A stretch of DNA of 28,726 nt from Acrasis kona (lineage: Eukaryota; Heterolobosea; Eutetramitea; Acrasida; Acrasidae): contig JAOPGA020001510.1 in assembly GCA_026419775.2 (NCBI GenBank), forward strand, positions 1 to 28,726. Direction: 5' to 3'. The position numbers and the translations under genes were made by a program. The notes below the pieces were generated by a model. It was not told the origin of the DNA, did no database searches, and worked only from the letters and a program-made list of their open reading frames with translations. Positions within the stretch are counted from its first letter, which is position 1; every line of letters begins with the position of its first letter. Shown here one piece after another: positions 9,643 through 18,034 of the stretch.

Positions 9643-9983
9643 CAAGTATATATTTTCTAAATGTGGACCGGATATTGCTCATAGTATCAATTCTCGGGAT
9701 TTGTAAAGGTAAACGATGTGAACGAAATGAGTACAATCTCCACCTGGCGAGTTGTAGTAGGCAGCGTTACACAGCCACTTATACAATCAACACACTACAC
9801 GCAGAATACTGTTGTGTGTAACCTTTATTAGGGCCCTACATGCGGAAACTACATACATTTGAGATGACTGATTAACCGACACATATAATAAACATAATTC
9901 TGTGAAAATGGATGCATACAGATGAGGAAATGTTGAAAAATATTTATAAACTATAATCGATTACTTTTCCAAATAATTATATC
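9643..9983. other. intergenic between J-domain gene and tRNA-Tyr
   Basis: About 340 bp with no open frame of note on either strand. It must hold the J-domain gene's promoter next to 9642. I see no repeat or RNA structure in it. Confidence 0.4.
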
Positions 9984-10003
9984 CCGACCTTAACTCAGTT
10001 GGT

Positions 10004-10013
10004 GTTTCAACAT
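10004..10013 (+). other. putative non-canonical intron in D-loop of tRNA-Tyr
   Basis: Ten extra bases (GTTTCAACAT). Exon bases GTTG (9998-10001) pair with CAAC (10008-10011). This gives a 4-bp helix with 5' bulge GT|G and 3' bulge AT|A, the classical bulge-helix-bulge layout. Cutting after the second base of each bulge restores the standard D-loop AGTTGGTA. Splicing itself is inferred. Confidence 0.65.
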
Positions 10014-10030
10014 AGAGTGCGTGACTGTAG

Positions 10031-10039
10031 TGTTCAAAA
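10031..10039 (+). other. canonical-position 9-nt intron of tRNA-Tyr
   Basis: TGTTCAAAA lies between G37 and A38 of the anticodon loop, the site used by nearly all eukaryotic tRNA introns. Nuclear tRNA-Tyr(GTA) genes commonly carry an intron here; 9 nt is very short. Confidence 0.8.
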
Positions 10040-10075
10040 ATCATGAAGTCGCTGGTTCGATTCCGGCAGGTCGGA

Positions 10076-10441
10076 TGATTTTACTATTTTTGTTCTATTT
10101 GAAATTATCTTTTTCCAAACAAAGAATTCTTTTGTAAAGTTCCGCGCTAATGAGATGAACAACATCGAATGCTACATTGACGTGTTCAGCAATGGTTAGT
10201 ATACGAATTTTAATTCAATTCCAGACAAGCTTCTGGAGCAGGAGATGTTTGAGCTATTTCAGGCAGTCTTATGGAAATTTTTGCGCATTCACTCTATACA
10301 TTAATACTATGGCACGGTCAACAATATTTAACGATTGGGTATCAACCTCCAAACAAGATTAACAACAACTACTTCAAGAACACGATTTATTGAAAGTCAC
10401 AAAAATGTATTTACACATCACTCACTCACTACTCATTACCT
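10076..10441. other. intergenic: tRNA terminator and 3' end of the S53-CAP gene
   Basis: The left end holds the T-run after tRNA-Tyr. A minus-strand AATAAA (TTTATT at about 10386-10391 on the plus strand) is the likely poly(A) signal of the protease gene at 10442. A short plus-strand frame at 10177-10362 is not convincing. Confidence 0.45.
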
Positions 10442-12187
10442 CTAGTATGGTTTTCTTCCAACATAATTACCTCCTGGTGAATAATCACATAAAATTGTAT
10501 TTCCGTATTGAATGTTGGAGCACTTGACACGTGCGCATCCAATGTTGATGCTTGTTCTCCAAACAATTTGTGTATAGTGACCACATTGTTGACCACTTTG
10601 GCATGTATTAGAAGTGTAATTGTANTATGTTTTTTCTGATCCCCATGAATTGACTGCTTCAACNCCAGTAAGCGTGCCTCTACTAGTTGATGCGAAAATG
10701 TTTTCTCCAACATAAGTGCCATCAGCTAGATAACGGTTCTGGTTGTGAGCCATTAACTGGCCATTTGATTTACATTGTGATGCGTAGGACACAGCAAAGT
10801 CCTCCACAGTTGTGCTCCATGAAACCAACTCCGTTAGACCAACTCCAGTTCTGATTTGGTTATGAGCATTTACAATTGCTGTGATTTCTTGAGTAGTGAA
10901 TCTATTAACAACTGAAGATGATGCAGTTGTGGTAGGTGTGGTGGTAGTAGTTGCAACTCTGGTTGTTAAAGAGTTTGTAGTAGTAGGTGTTCTTGTGGTT
11001 GTTGGAGTTGCTGTCGTAGTAGTTGTTGGAGGCGAAGCGGTTGTAGTACCACTTTGACCGTAATCACCTATCCATGATCCTAGACCAGTTACTTGATCTA
11101 AACCTGCACGAGCACTGAACCCATTACTGCCGGAAGTGATGTCACGATAGATGATATTATTTTGGTACAAATAGGATGGTTTCACAACGTCACCCCTAAC
11201 TGCAGCTCTTGCTGCAAATAATGGAGTTGCCAAACTGGTTCCACCTACAATGTAGAAGCAGTTACCACTAGTGCAACTAGATTGTGATGTGCTATATACT
11301 AACACACCGCTGGAAGGGTCCGCGAGGTACGATGCATCAGGAACAGTTCTTAGTCCAGAGCAATTAAAAGAAGAGTAATTTGGATTAGATGTTTGGAAGT
11401 TTGGGGCATTGAAGACTTTAGAACATCCTCCACCACTTCCGCTCCATGCATCTTCTCTAGAGAATACTCCATTGTCTCTATAAATAGTGGTTCCTCCGAC
11501 AGCGACTACTTGTGGAGATGTTGAGGGGTAACTGACACCGGGTTGTGCGCCGTCGTCTCCAGTGGCAGCAAAGAATGAAGCTGTACTCTTAGTAAAACAT
11601 GATTCATAAGTAACTCTTGCATTCTCAATTGAACCGAAGCTCATAGACACATAATCAGAGTTGTCTGCGGCGTAACTGATTGCAATAGACAAATCATTAG
11701 AGTATGCACTGTTTGCAACGACTAGTAAGATTCTAGCACCAGGTGCAACGACATGAGCCCACTCTACATCCAATGCAGTTTCTTGTGACCATCCAGAGTC
11801 ATCTGCTGGGTACAAGGAACCTCCTGTTTGATTAACTTTTCTGAAGCACCCATTAGCGCTAGTGCACTCTGGTAGGTTAAAGTAGTTGTTAAAGTAGGCA
11901 AAGTCACTTTCGATAGTAGATGCACCAAAGGCAACAACTATTCCAATTGTTTTTCCTGAACCAGCAGTAGGAGAAGTTGGTAGGTTGTAGACTGAACGAA
12001 GTTGCGATGGAGTAAGGTAACTTGCAGTTGGAGAGCGAGTGCGGTCGTTGGGGTCTATGGTTGTGTCTGAGTACACAATGAATGGTCTCGCCTCTGTTGT
12101 TCTTGTGGGCACTGGTGCTCTTATGAATCGCATTGAAGTTGCGAATGTAGCAAGAAAGATGATGACTAACAACACGACTGTTCTCAT
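10442..12187 (-). CDS. secreted sedolisin (peptidase S53) fused to a CAP/SCP domain
   Basis: 581 residues from ATG 12185-12187 with no intron. Residues 1-18 are a signal peptide. Residues about 55-375 form a sedolisin serine-carboxyl peptidase: E136 and D140 in [12 protein letters not shown], the oxyanion aspartate in FFAATGDDG (about 211), the nucleophile S318 in GGTSLATP, and a C-terminal calcium-site pattern (RDITSGSNG, then GLDQVTGLG). A short upstream segment replaces the usual long pro-domain. Residues 380-427 are a Thr-rich, mucin-like linker. Residues 430-581 are a CAP domain ([19 protein letters not shown], then CARVKC and [13 protein letters not shown]). It is probably an acid extracellular or lysosomal endopeptidase tethered to a CAP module. 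Two ambiguous bases (10625, 10664) fall in the CAP part. A poly(A) signal lies just downstream. Confidence 0.9.
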   Translation of the reverse strand: MRTVVLLVIIFLATFATSMRFIRAPVPTRTTEARPFIVYSDTTIDPNDRTRSPTASYLTPSQLRSVYNLPTSPTAGSGKTIGIVVAFGASTIESDFAYFNNYFNLPECTSANGCFRKVNQTGGSLYPADDSGWSQETALDVEWAHVVAPGARILLVVANSAYSNDLSIAISYAADNSDYVSMSFGSIENARVTYESCFTKSTASFFAATGDDGAQPGVSYPSTSPQVVAVGGTTIYRDNGVFSREDAWSGSGGGCSKVFNAPNFQTSNPNYSSFNCSGLRTVPDASYLADPSSGVLVYSTSQSSCTSGNCFYIVGGTSLATPLFAARAAVRGDVVKPSYLYQNNIIYRDITSGSNGFSARAGLDQVTGLGSWIGDYGQSGTTTASPPTTTTTATPTTTRTPTTTNSLTTRVATTTTTPTTTASSSVVNRFTTQEITAIVNAHNQIRTGVGLTELVSWSTTVEDFAVSYASQCKSNGQLMAHNQNRYLADGTYVGENIFASTSRGTLTXVEAVNSWGSEKTXYNYTSNTCQSGQQCGHYTQIVWRTSINIGCARVKCSNIQYGNTILCDYSPGGNYVGRKPY

Positions 12188-12710
12188 GCTCTTTTATATT
12201 TGAGTGTGATGATAATTCATTGTTTCTATTAATCCTATTTATTAGTTCCTATGTTAGCCTTATCAATTTTTTTATACCAAACATAGAAAGAGTTTCTCCT
12301 AACTGAAAGCTTATTCTGGACGACCCTTCAAAGGGTGACCTTTATCTGGGCTAGTGGATTGTAATGATTGAATTTTATTAAAATGTCGGAAAAGCAACTC
12401 GAACATTTGTATAAAAAGATTGACTAATCAAAATTTATTACCGTATCTATCACTGTCCAGTATAAATTGACATTCAGGTACCGCTTATGTTTTGAAGGTA
12501 AATTTTCAAGATGGTGCAAACGTACGTACCATTGTTGATCAGATCAGACGTCATGCGTGTCAAAAACGAATCCTGTTCTATAAGGAGTCCACCATCATAG
12601 GTATTATAGTTTACAATAAAAAATAAAAGATGTTCAGTTTATAGCACAATTAGAAGTTTAAAAATTAGATTTTTTACTATACCAGTCACAATTTGGAGAT
12701 TCGATGCAAC
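12188..12710. other. intergenic between the S53-CAP gene and tRNA-Glu(CTC)
   Basis: No gene is seen. The left end is the promoter side of the protease gene. Near 12323-12343 two overlapping inverted repeats share bases: ACCCT/AGGGT with a 4-nt loop, and AAAGG/CCTTT closing a GTGA (GNRA-type) loop. I cannot say whether it is transcribed. Confidence 0.35.
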
Positions 12711-12730
12711 TTCGATATAGTCCAGTGGTT

Positions 12731-12744
12731 TTCATCTGCCATGA
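12731..12744 (+). other. putative non-canonical intron in D-loop of tRNA-Glu(CTC)
   Basis: Fourteen extra bases. Exon GTGG (12725-12728) pairs with CCAT (12739-12742, one G-T). The 5' bulge is TT|T and the 3' bulge GA|A. Cutting at the second bulge base leaves the normal loop AGTGGTTA. This is the same layout as in tRNA-Tyr. Confidence 0.65.
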
Positions 12745-12782
12745 AGGATGAGAGACTCTCACTCTCTAGACCCGGGTTCGAT

Positions 12783-12798
12783 AATATAAATACGGAAA
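12783..12798 (+). other. putative non-canonical intron in T-loop of tRNA-Glu(CTC)
   Basis: Sixteen extra bases in the T-loop. Exon TTCG (12777-12780) pairs with CGGA (12793-12796). The 5' bulge is AT|A and the 3' bulge AA|T. Cutting at the second bulge base leaves TTCGATT, the same T-loop as in the Tyr and Val tRNAs of this window. It breaks the end of the Pol III B-box but keeps GGTTCGA. Confidence 0.65.
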
Positions 12799-12812
12799 TC
12801 CCGGTATCGAAG

Positions 12813-13280
12813 AACATTTTTACGTGAGTAACTGTACTGGTTCTATTGTCAGATTCTTTTTGAATGTATGAACGCCCTTCCTCATGTGCTGATCGTTTAA
12901 ATATTCTGCAGAAATCAATTTTACAATCGTCTGTGTCTGGCGGTTTGGTATCTGTCGGCAATTAGTATAATATCAGAAGCAGTTGAAGTTGCAGCAGTCA
13001 TCTTCATCATTTCTATTTATATTTAGGGTCGGTTGATTAGTATGATATTGTTTGTGATAATGTTGAATTGTGAATCAGAATGTGGTTGGTTGCATCATCT
13101 GGTCGGAGTAATACCACATCTTCATATTCATTCTCTTTATATAATCTGCAATTTGATTTGCTTCGACTTTTTGTCTGGTGTAACTGCTTGCAATTCTTTG
13201 ATGTGGGTGGCATCTTGTTATGACATTGCTCAATCATTTTCGTTTTGTTCATTGTTGACCAGTTAATCAATCAACAAAAA
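12813..13280. other. intergenic upstream of the ECHDC3-like gene
   Basis: The left end holds the tRNA terminator. Opposing short frames at 12686-12961 and 13033-13270 are mirror shadows of each other without protein character. I see nothing else. Confidence 0.4.
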
Positions 13281-14162
13281 ATGATCCGATCCCCCCACAC
13301 CATGTCGTTTATGATGAGCAGGTTATACAGCGTTAGTAGTGGTGCGGTGCCTTCCCATGTTATAAAAATGATCAAAATAGACAATCCAACAAAAAGAAAT
13401 GCGCTATCGTATAAAGTCATGAAGGATGTGGTGGACCAGTTGAAGCAAATAAAAGAGGTTTCGAATAATAGCGAACGCAAAAATGAAATACCAAAGGTTG
13501 TTGTATTATATAGTGAGGGTCCAGTTTTCTGCTCTGGTCACGATTTGAAGGAATTAAGGTTTAGCTTTTAATACCCTTATCACATTACTAACATCATTAG
13601 GGCAAATGATACTAAATTTCATTCTGAAAGTTTCCAACTTTGCAATGATTTAATGGAGTCGATCCGGACTCTCGACCAACCAGTTATTGCTCAAGTCCAA
13701 GGATTAGCCACTGCTGCCGGTTGTCAAATAGTTGGTGCATGTGATCTTGCAGTTTGCTCGAGTAGCGCACAGTTTGCAACTCCTGGAGTCAAAATCGGTT
13801 TGTTCTGCACAACACCAGGAATAAGCATCTCGAGATCTTTAAGTAGAAAAAAAGCATTAGAAATGTTGTTTACTGGTACGCCAATCTCTGCACAGGAGGC
13901 GTTACAACATGGTCTTGTAAATAAAGTCGTTCAACCAGAAGAATTAGAGGATGTGGTTCGTCAAATGGCAACCAACATCGCTCAGGCTAGTCTAGAAACA
14001 TTACGAATAGGAAAACGTTCTTTTTATGCACAAGTGGATATGAACATTGACGACGCCTATAAATTTGGTTGTCAAGTGATGACCAACAACATGTCAGAGG
14101 AGGATTGCAAAGAGGGAATAGATGCATTTATACAAAAAAGAAGTCCAAACTTTAAAAACTAA
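13281..14162 (+). CDS. ECHDC3: mitochondrial enoyl-CoA hydratase/isomerase family protein, ECHDC3-like
   Basis: Exons 13281-13558 and 13601-14162, with a 42-nt intron that contains a perfect TACTAAC branch-like motif, give 279 residues. The order of motifs follows human ECHDC3 closely: FCSGHDLKEL at the oxyanion site, GLATAAGCQIVGACDLAVCS, FATPGVKIGLFCTTPGISI, LEMLFTGTPISAQEALQHGL, and a C-terminal IDAFIQKRSPNF. The N-terminus (MIRSPHTMSFMMSRLYSVSS) fits a mitochondrial presequence. The crotonase fold is certain. The acidic residues used by true hydratases are replaced in ECHDC3-type proteins (the second oxyanion loop reads AAGCQ), so the reaction is unknown. No operon-like context applies. 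Confidence 0.88.
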
Positions 14163-14668
14163 AATAAACATTTGTTTGAATGCTCAACACTTCCTTCTCT
14201 TGTTGAAACATGTTCAGGCAACTTTGTAAAAACCACGGAGAAAAGAACAGTGACAATGTATATCATCGTCGGTTATGACTGTGTACGGTAGCAGAAGGAT
14301 TAAAAACAAAGATATACGAATATTCAACGACGGCGATGCGAAAACTTTAAATCATTTAGAATACATACGGAAATCATCGACCATTAATTACAACTTCATG
14401 CCTCTTATTTAGGGTCCTCTCTTACGAACTGATTTCGCTATAACCTAGGCGTTAGGTTACCAACGTCAGGAATTAAAATTCAAAAAGTCATTTTCGTATA
14501 ATACATTAATGCATAATACGAATAACAATACTTAAATCCGTTTCAAAACAAAATGTGGAAAAATAGATTAATGAAACGAGCAAAACATGTTTATACACAT
14601 CACAACACTTACAACGAAGATAGCGAGCAACAAAGAGGTTGCAATGTGTTCCAATGAACAGACACTCT
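14163..14668. other. intergenic, nothing recognised
   Basis: A minus-strand frame at 14506-14703 is a weak candidate that overlaps the end of the next ORF. No tRNA, repeat or conserved protein is seen. Confidence 0.35.
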
Positions 14669-14893
14669 TCATTCTTCAAATTTCGTGGTACATTGACTGC
14701 CAAGTTTAGAAAAATAAAAAATTTTGTTTCCTCCGCAACAACTGTTACGGGTAGTTATTAAGATTCCGTCCTCTATGTTCCACTTGTTCAATCTACCAAT
14801 TCCGAATTTAGCTGAGATGTGTGGAGGTGCAGGGGAGTTATTATACAAATTGTCCTTTTTTATGTATATTATCATCTTGCACTGAACGGACAT
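14669..14893 (-). CDS. small unknown protein
   Basis: 74 codons from a true ATG at 14891-14893. The sequence looks like a compact protein (KFGIGRLNKWNIEDGILITT, then SCCGGNKIFYFSKLGS) with balanced codon use, but I recognise no family and there is no signal peptide. No AATAAA follows the stop on the minus strand. It could be an exon; GT and AG motifs exist downstream (for example GTAAGT near 14606-14611) but I cannot build a convincing spliced form. It is divergent from the gene at 14970. Confidence 0.38.
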   Translation of the reverse strand: MSVQCKMIIYIKKDNLYNNSPAPPHISAKFGIGRLNKWNIEDGILITTRNSCCGGNKIFYFSKLGSQCTTKFEE

Positions 14894-14969
14894 TTGAAGG
14901 TTGTCAAATTTATTTAAAAAATAGCCTAATATTCAAATAGTAGTTTTTCCAAAATACAATTAAACATCC

Positions 14970-16274
14970 ATGAGTTGCAACATACAAGAGTATAAGAACA
15001 AGTTTCAACAACCCATAGTGAAAGCTTACTATGATGTTGAAAAGTTGTTGGATCTAGAGAAGAAACTAGCGTCCTGCACAAACCAAGATGAGTCGCTTTT
15101 GATAAAGAAGAAAATAGATGAGCTCCAGGAGGTGATTGATAGTGATATATCTGATGGCAAGGTTTATCGTGGATATATTATGGACGAATACCAAAGGCAA
15201 AAGAACGGTACATGTGGTCATGCTGAAGCTTTAGGAGCCAAGTGTGAAACATGCACTTCACAAATAGAGTCTATTCAAAAACATTCGGACAGAAAAAAAT
15301 GGTTATCCAACATTGTACCAAAATCAAAATTCACTGTTCTTGTGTTTTATAGAGGAACTTGGTGCGGTATGTGCGCTGTCTACCTGAGAGAAGTCAATCA
15401 CGTCGTCAGAGAGATACGTAGCATGGGTGGAGATGCTTATGCAGTGTGTTCACAGTCTCAGCAGTATGTGGACGAGATGAAACAAGAAACAGATACAGAT
15501 TACCAGTTTATTAGTGATTGTAAAAACGTACTTGCTAAAAAGTATGACATAAAGGTGTCCAAAAAAAATGGTCGTGCATTCAACATCATGTCCCGCATTA
15601 TTAAATCTGCCATCGGACACACCAACATGTATGAACCTCATCACAAGGACGGAATATCCCAGCCTGGTATTGTGGTCTTGAATCAGAAAGGAGATGTAGT
15701 TTATAGGTGGTGTTCTCCCACTCACATTAAAACTGGATTCGGAATGTTCGAAAGAGTTGACCCTCGCAACGTTTTAGATATTGTACAGTTTTACTTTTCA
15801 CAAAGCACTCACCAGGAGTCATTTTTAAGATTTGTCAGCGATCATGTCGGAAGGGTGTTTGAACTTACTTTGAATGACAAGAAACTACGAGGCTTATTCA
15901 CAGGTCACTTGAAAAAAGAATATGCTGAAGAAAGTTTGGAATTCTTGATTGACATGGAAGAGTTGAAGCAACTTTTTGAAGCGAAAAACCTAGAGAAGGC
16001 AAAGAAATTAGAGGAACACATTTTAAATAATTTCATCTCCGAACAATCTCCAAGAAGTTTGAATTTAAGTAGCAGGACCCGTAGTAGTGTTATCAAATCC
16101 ATTCTTCAACCCACTTCTTTTGAACAATTTGAAGGTCATAGTTTCCTCCATGCCTCTAAGGATATAAAGGACATGTTGATGAGGGATTCATTCCAAAGAT
16201 TCTGTACCTCGAAGGACTTCATAAAATACGCCGAGGTTGTGATTCCAAATTGGTTCTCTGAAAAAAATGAATAA
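14970..16274 (+). CDS. peroxiredoxin-like (AhpC/TSA-type) domain fused to a C-terminal RGS domain
   Basis: 434 residues from ATG 14970 with no intron. Residues 1-60 are a charged helical region. A CGH...CETC cysteine cluster lies at 82-95. Residues about 112-276 form a thioredoxin-fold domain of the AhpC/TSA (PRXL2/FAM213-like) type: FTVLVFYRGTWCGMCAVYLR holds a CxxC at C132/C135, and ISQPGIVVLNQKGDVVYRW is the usual cis-Pro strand region. Residues about 302-420 form an RGS domain: FTGHLKKEYAEESLEFLIDM, AKKLEEHILNNFI, SRTRSSVIKSIL and DSFQRFCTSKDFIKY match the helices of canonical RGS boxes. RGS domains speed GTP hydrolysis by G-alpha. The fusion suggests redox control of G-protein signalling, which is inference. 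Confidence 0.85.
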   Translation: MSCNIQEYKNKFQQPIVKAYYDVEKLLDLEKKLASCTNQDESLLIKKKIDELQEVIDSDISDGKVYRGYIMDEYQRQKNGTCGHAEALGAKCETCTSQIESIQKHSDRKKWLSNIVPKSKFTVLVFYRGTWCGMCAVYLREVNHVVREIRSMGGDAYAVCSQSQQYVDEMKQETDTDYQFISDCKNVLAKKYDIKVSKKNGRAFNIMSRIIKSAIGHTNMYEPHHKDGISQPGIVVLNQKGDVVYRWCSPTHIKTGFGMFERVDPRNVLDIVQFYFSQSTHQESFLRFVSDHVGRVFELTLNDKKLRGLFTGHLKKEYAEESLEFLIDMEELKQLFEAKNLEKAKKLEEHILNNFISEQSPRSLNLSSRTRSSVIKSILQPTSFEQFEGHSFLHASKDIKDMLMRDSFQRFCTSKDFIKYAEVVIPNWFSEKNE

Positions 16275-16670
16275 ATTTTGAAGTTCTTCACTTTCTTACT
16301 TGGCTTTTAAATGTTCTGTTGTGACATTGTTGCGTCAACATTTACAAAAACCAAGTTGAGGCAATACAAACAGAAGCAAGTTGGAAGCTCAAATCATCAT
16401 ACGGAAGTGGCATTGCACCACAGATCGGTCAGAGCACACAACGTACAAGAAAAATAGAATATATTACGGTATACATCAATTTACGGAAAATACATCAAGC
16501 ACTGGAGCGATAAGTCCAAGTAAGAATACAATTATGAGAAGGATTATTTCACACTAAACATGTACAAACCAACAAAAGAATGAAACATGGTTTGAATATC
16601 ATACATTAGATTTTTTACATTCAATATTTTTTATTTCTTAGTCTATGTACAACCTATATACAGTGCTTAA
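16275..16670. other. intergenic between convergent genes
   Basis: This stretch holds the 3' ends of the RGS-fusion gene (+) and the Cys-rich gene (-). A minus-strand AATAAA (TTTATT near 16629 on the plus strand) serves the latter. I see no other feature. Confidence 0.45.
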
Positions 16671-16991
16671 TTATTGTAGCGTGCTATCCTTGCAATGCCT
16701 TCCGCAAACTTCAAAACATTTCAACTTTACATCTACATCTGACATCATGTCGCAAGAGTATTGACATAAATTACAGACATCGTCGTAGGAAGCACTGTCT
16801 GATCTTATCTCGTTAAACTTATTTAAATGTGCGAAACAAACTGAGCCACAAAGTGCAACACATCTCTCCTCGAACAGCGCCGTCATCGCGCAAGCTTGTT
16901 TGCAAAATCCGCATCGATCTTGAAACCCAATGACCTCAGCAAGTGTGTATGATAGAATAAAAGTTATGATGATCAGCGAAACTTTTTTCAT
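16671..16991 (-). CDS. small secreted protein with twin six-cysteine motifs
   Basis: 106 residues from ATG 16989-16991; an in-frame TTG further up is not used. Residues 1-18 are a strong signal peptide (MKKVSLIIITFILSYTLA). The mature part has two copies of one pattern: C-x2-C-x3-C-x9-C-x3-C-x3-C (CGFC to GSVC) and C-x2-C-x3-C-x11-C-x3-C-x3-C (CNLC to GRHC). This suggests two helical hairpins stapled by disulphides, as in CHCH-like or small effector or toxin-like folds. I do not recognise the family. The stop is followed by AATAAA. It is probably an abundant extracellular or vacuolar peptide. Confidence 0.7.
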   Translation of the reverse strand: MKKVSLIIITFILSYTLAEVIGFQDRCGFCKQACAMTALFEERCVALCGSVCFAHLNKFNEIRSDSASYDDVCNLCQYSCDMMSDVDVKLKCFEVCGRHCKDSTLQ

Positions 16992-17116
16992 TCCAATTTT
17001 GTTCAATAAAATTTAAAAATATCTCTGCTTCTGCCTTTATAATCAACAAGATAACATTCTGTAACAAGACACTAGATCGCAACACAACGAAACAAAAAGA
17101 AGGAAAGTCGATTGTT

Positions 17117-18034
17117 TTAATGTTGTTTATTCACTTTATGTTCCTTGAAACTCCGCCATGTGTTCTGCATTAATGAAGCAATCGTCATCGGACCGACACC
17201 ACCAGGAACTGGCGTTATATGACCTGCAACCTTGCGAACTTCTTCATAACATACATCTCCCACAACTTTATATCCTCCCTTTCGAGATTTATCAGGCACA
17301 TGATTGATGCCGACGTCAATGACAACCGCACCCGGCTTAACCCAATCACCCCTTACAAGTTCCGGAACGCCACAAGCCGAAACCAAAATATCTGCTCTTT
17401 GTGCTTTTTGTTTAATTTCTGAACTTTTTACATGGCACATGGTGACATGTGCATTTCTATCAGCCAACATCTGAGACAGTGGACGACCAACAACCCGGCT
17501 CGAACCTAACACAACTGCAGTTTTACCTTCAATGGTGACCCTCATTCTTTCGAGTAGTTGAATGCAGCCCCTAGGCGTGCAGGGCTGAAAATTAGAACCG
17601 CTGGGATTTAACCCATCAACGTCTTTGTTGGGATCCACATGTCGCAGCACTACAGAAGGGTCAATATGACTCGGTAATGGTAATTGTACAAGAATTCCGT
17701 GCACATTAGGATTGTTATTAAAATCGTTTATACGAGAGAGAATGTCCTCCATTGAACAATTCTCTTTCAATCTTGTAACGGAACTAGAAAAGCGAAGTTT
17801 GCTCGCAGTCCTTTTTTTCATTTCAACATATAGGGCTGAATCCTTTCGATCTCCGACGAGAAGGACGGCAAGACCAGGAGTTGAATAATTCGGTGTGGTT
17901 ACTTTGTACCTTAAGAACTCTGATGAGATCTCATGCCTTATTTCCCTTGCTATAGATTTTCCATTGATTATACGTGCATTCAGTGCTCTGTTTATTGAAA
18001 ACAACCTTGTGTTTGGCCTATTAATAAAATTCAT
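17117..18034 (-). CDS. folD: bifunctional methylenetetrahydrofolate dehydrogenase/cyclohydrolase (FolD/MTHFD type)
   Basis: 305 residues from ATG 18032-18034 with no intron. It interconverts 5,10-methylene-THF, 5,10-methenyl-THF and 10-formyl-THF with NAD(P). Motifs in order: ALYVEMKKRT (Y69 and K73, the cyclohydrolase Tyr/Lys site), GILVQLPLP (113-121), KDVDGLNPSG (137-146), PCTPRGCIQLL (151-161), the Rossmann loop VVLGSSRVVGRP (174-185), and PVPGGVGPMTIASL near the C-terminus. The first 20 residues (MNFINRPNTRLFSINRALNA) are basic and hydroxylated, fitting a mitochondrial presequence. The length equals a bacterial FolD plus a short leader; there is no formyl-THF synthetase domain. It is oriented towards the Cys-rich gene at 16671 on the same strand, about 125 bp away. 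Confidence 0.92.
   Translation of the reverse strand: MNFINRPNTRLFSINRALNARIINGKSIAREIRHEISSEFLRYKVTTPNYSTPGLAVLLVGDRKDSALYVEMKKRTASKLRFSSSVTRLKENCSMEDILSRINDFNNNPNVHGILVQLPLPSHIDPSVVLRHVDPNKDVDGLNPSGSNFQPCTPRGCIQLLERMRVTIEGKTAVVLGSSRVVGRPLSQMLADRNAHVTMCHVKSSEIKQKAQRADILVSACGVPELVRGDWVKPGAVVIDVGINHVPDKSRKGGYKVVGDVCYEEVRKVAGHITPVPGGVGPMTIASLMQNTWRSFKEHKVNKQH

Larger units (their letters stand above)
9984..10075 (+). tRNA. tRNA-Tyr (GTA) with a D-loop insertion and a 37/38 intron
   Basis: Acceptor stem CCGACCT (9984-9990) pairs perfectly with AGGTCGG (10068-10074); discriminator A10075. D-stem ACTC/GAGT (9993-9996 with 10015-10018). Anticodon stem CGTGA/TCATG (10020-10024 with 10041-10045); anticodon GTA at 10027-10029. 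T-arm GCTGG-TTCGATT-CCGGC (10051-10067). The D-loop is 18 nt rather than 8. A 9-nt canonical intron sits after G37 (10031-10039). Removing both leaves a standard 73-nt tRNA. A TTTT at 10079-10082 is a fitting Pol III terminator. The internal A-box (9991-10002) stays intact because the insertion follows the GG pair. Confidence 0.9.
12711..12812 (+). tRNA. tRNA-Glu (CTC) with insertions in both the D-loop and the T-loop
   Basis: Acceptor stem TTCGATA (12711-12717) pairs perfectly with TATCGAA (12805-12811); discriminator G12812. D-stem GTCC/GGAT (12720-12723 with 12746-12749). Anticodon stem AGAGA/TCTCT (12751-12755 with 12763-12767), loop CTCTCAC, anticodon CTC at 12758-12760. T-stem CCGGG/CCCGG (12772-12776 with 12800-12804). 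The D-loop is 22 nt (8 expected) and the T-loop 23 nt (7 expected). Without the 14- and 16-nt insertions it aligns base for base in layout with tRNA-Glu(TTC) at 23805. TTTTT at 12817-12821 terminates. All four stems pair, which argues against a pseudogene. Confidence 0.85.

Noticed and set aside
17503-17520. TCGAACC word suggesting a minus-strand tRNA T-loop
   Set aside because: It lies in the FolD Rossmann-loop codons and no tRNA stems can be built around it.
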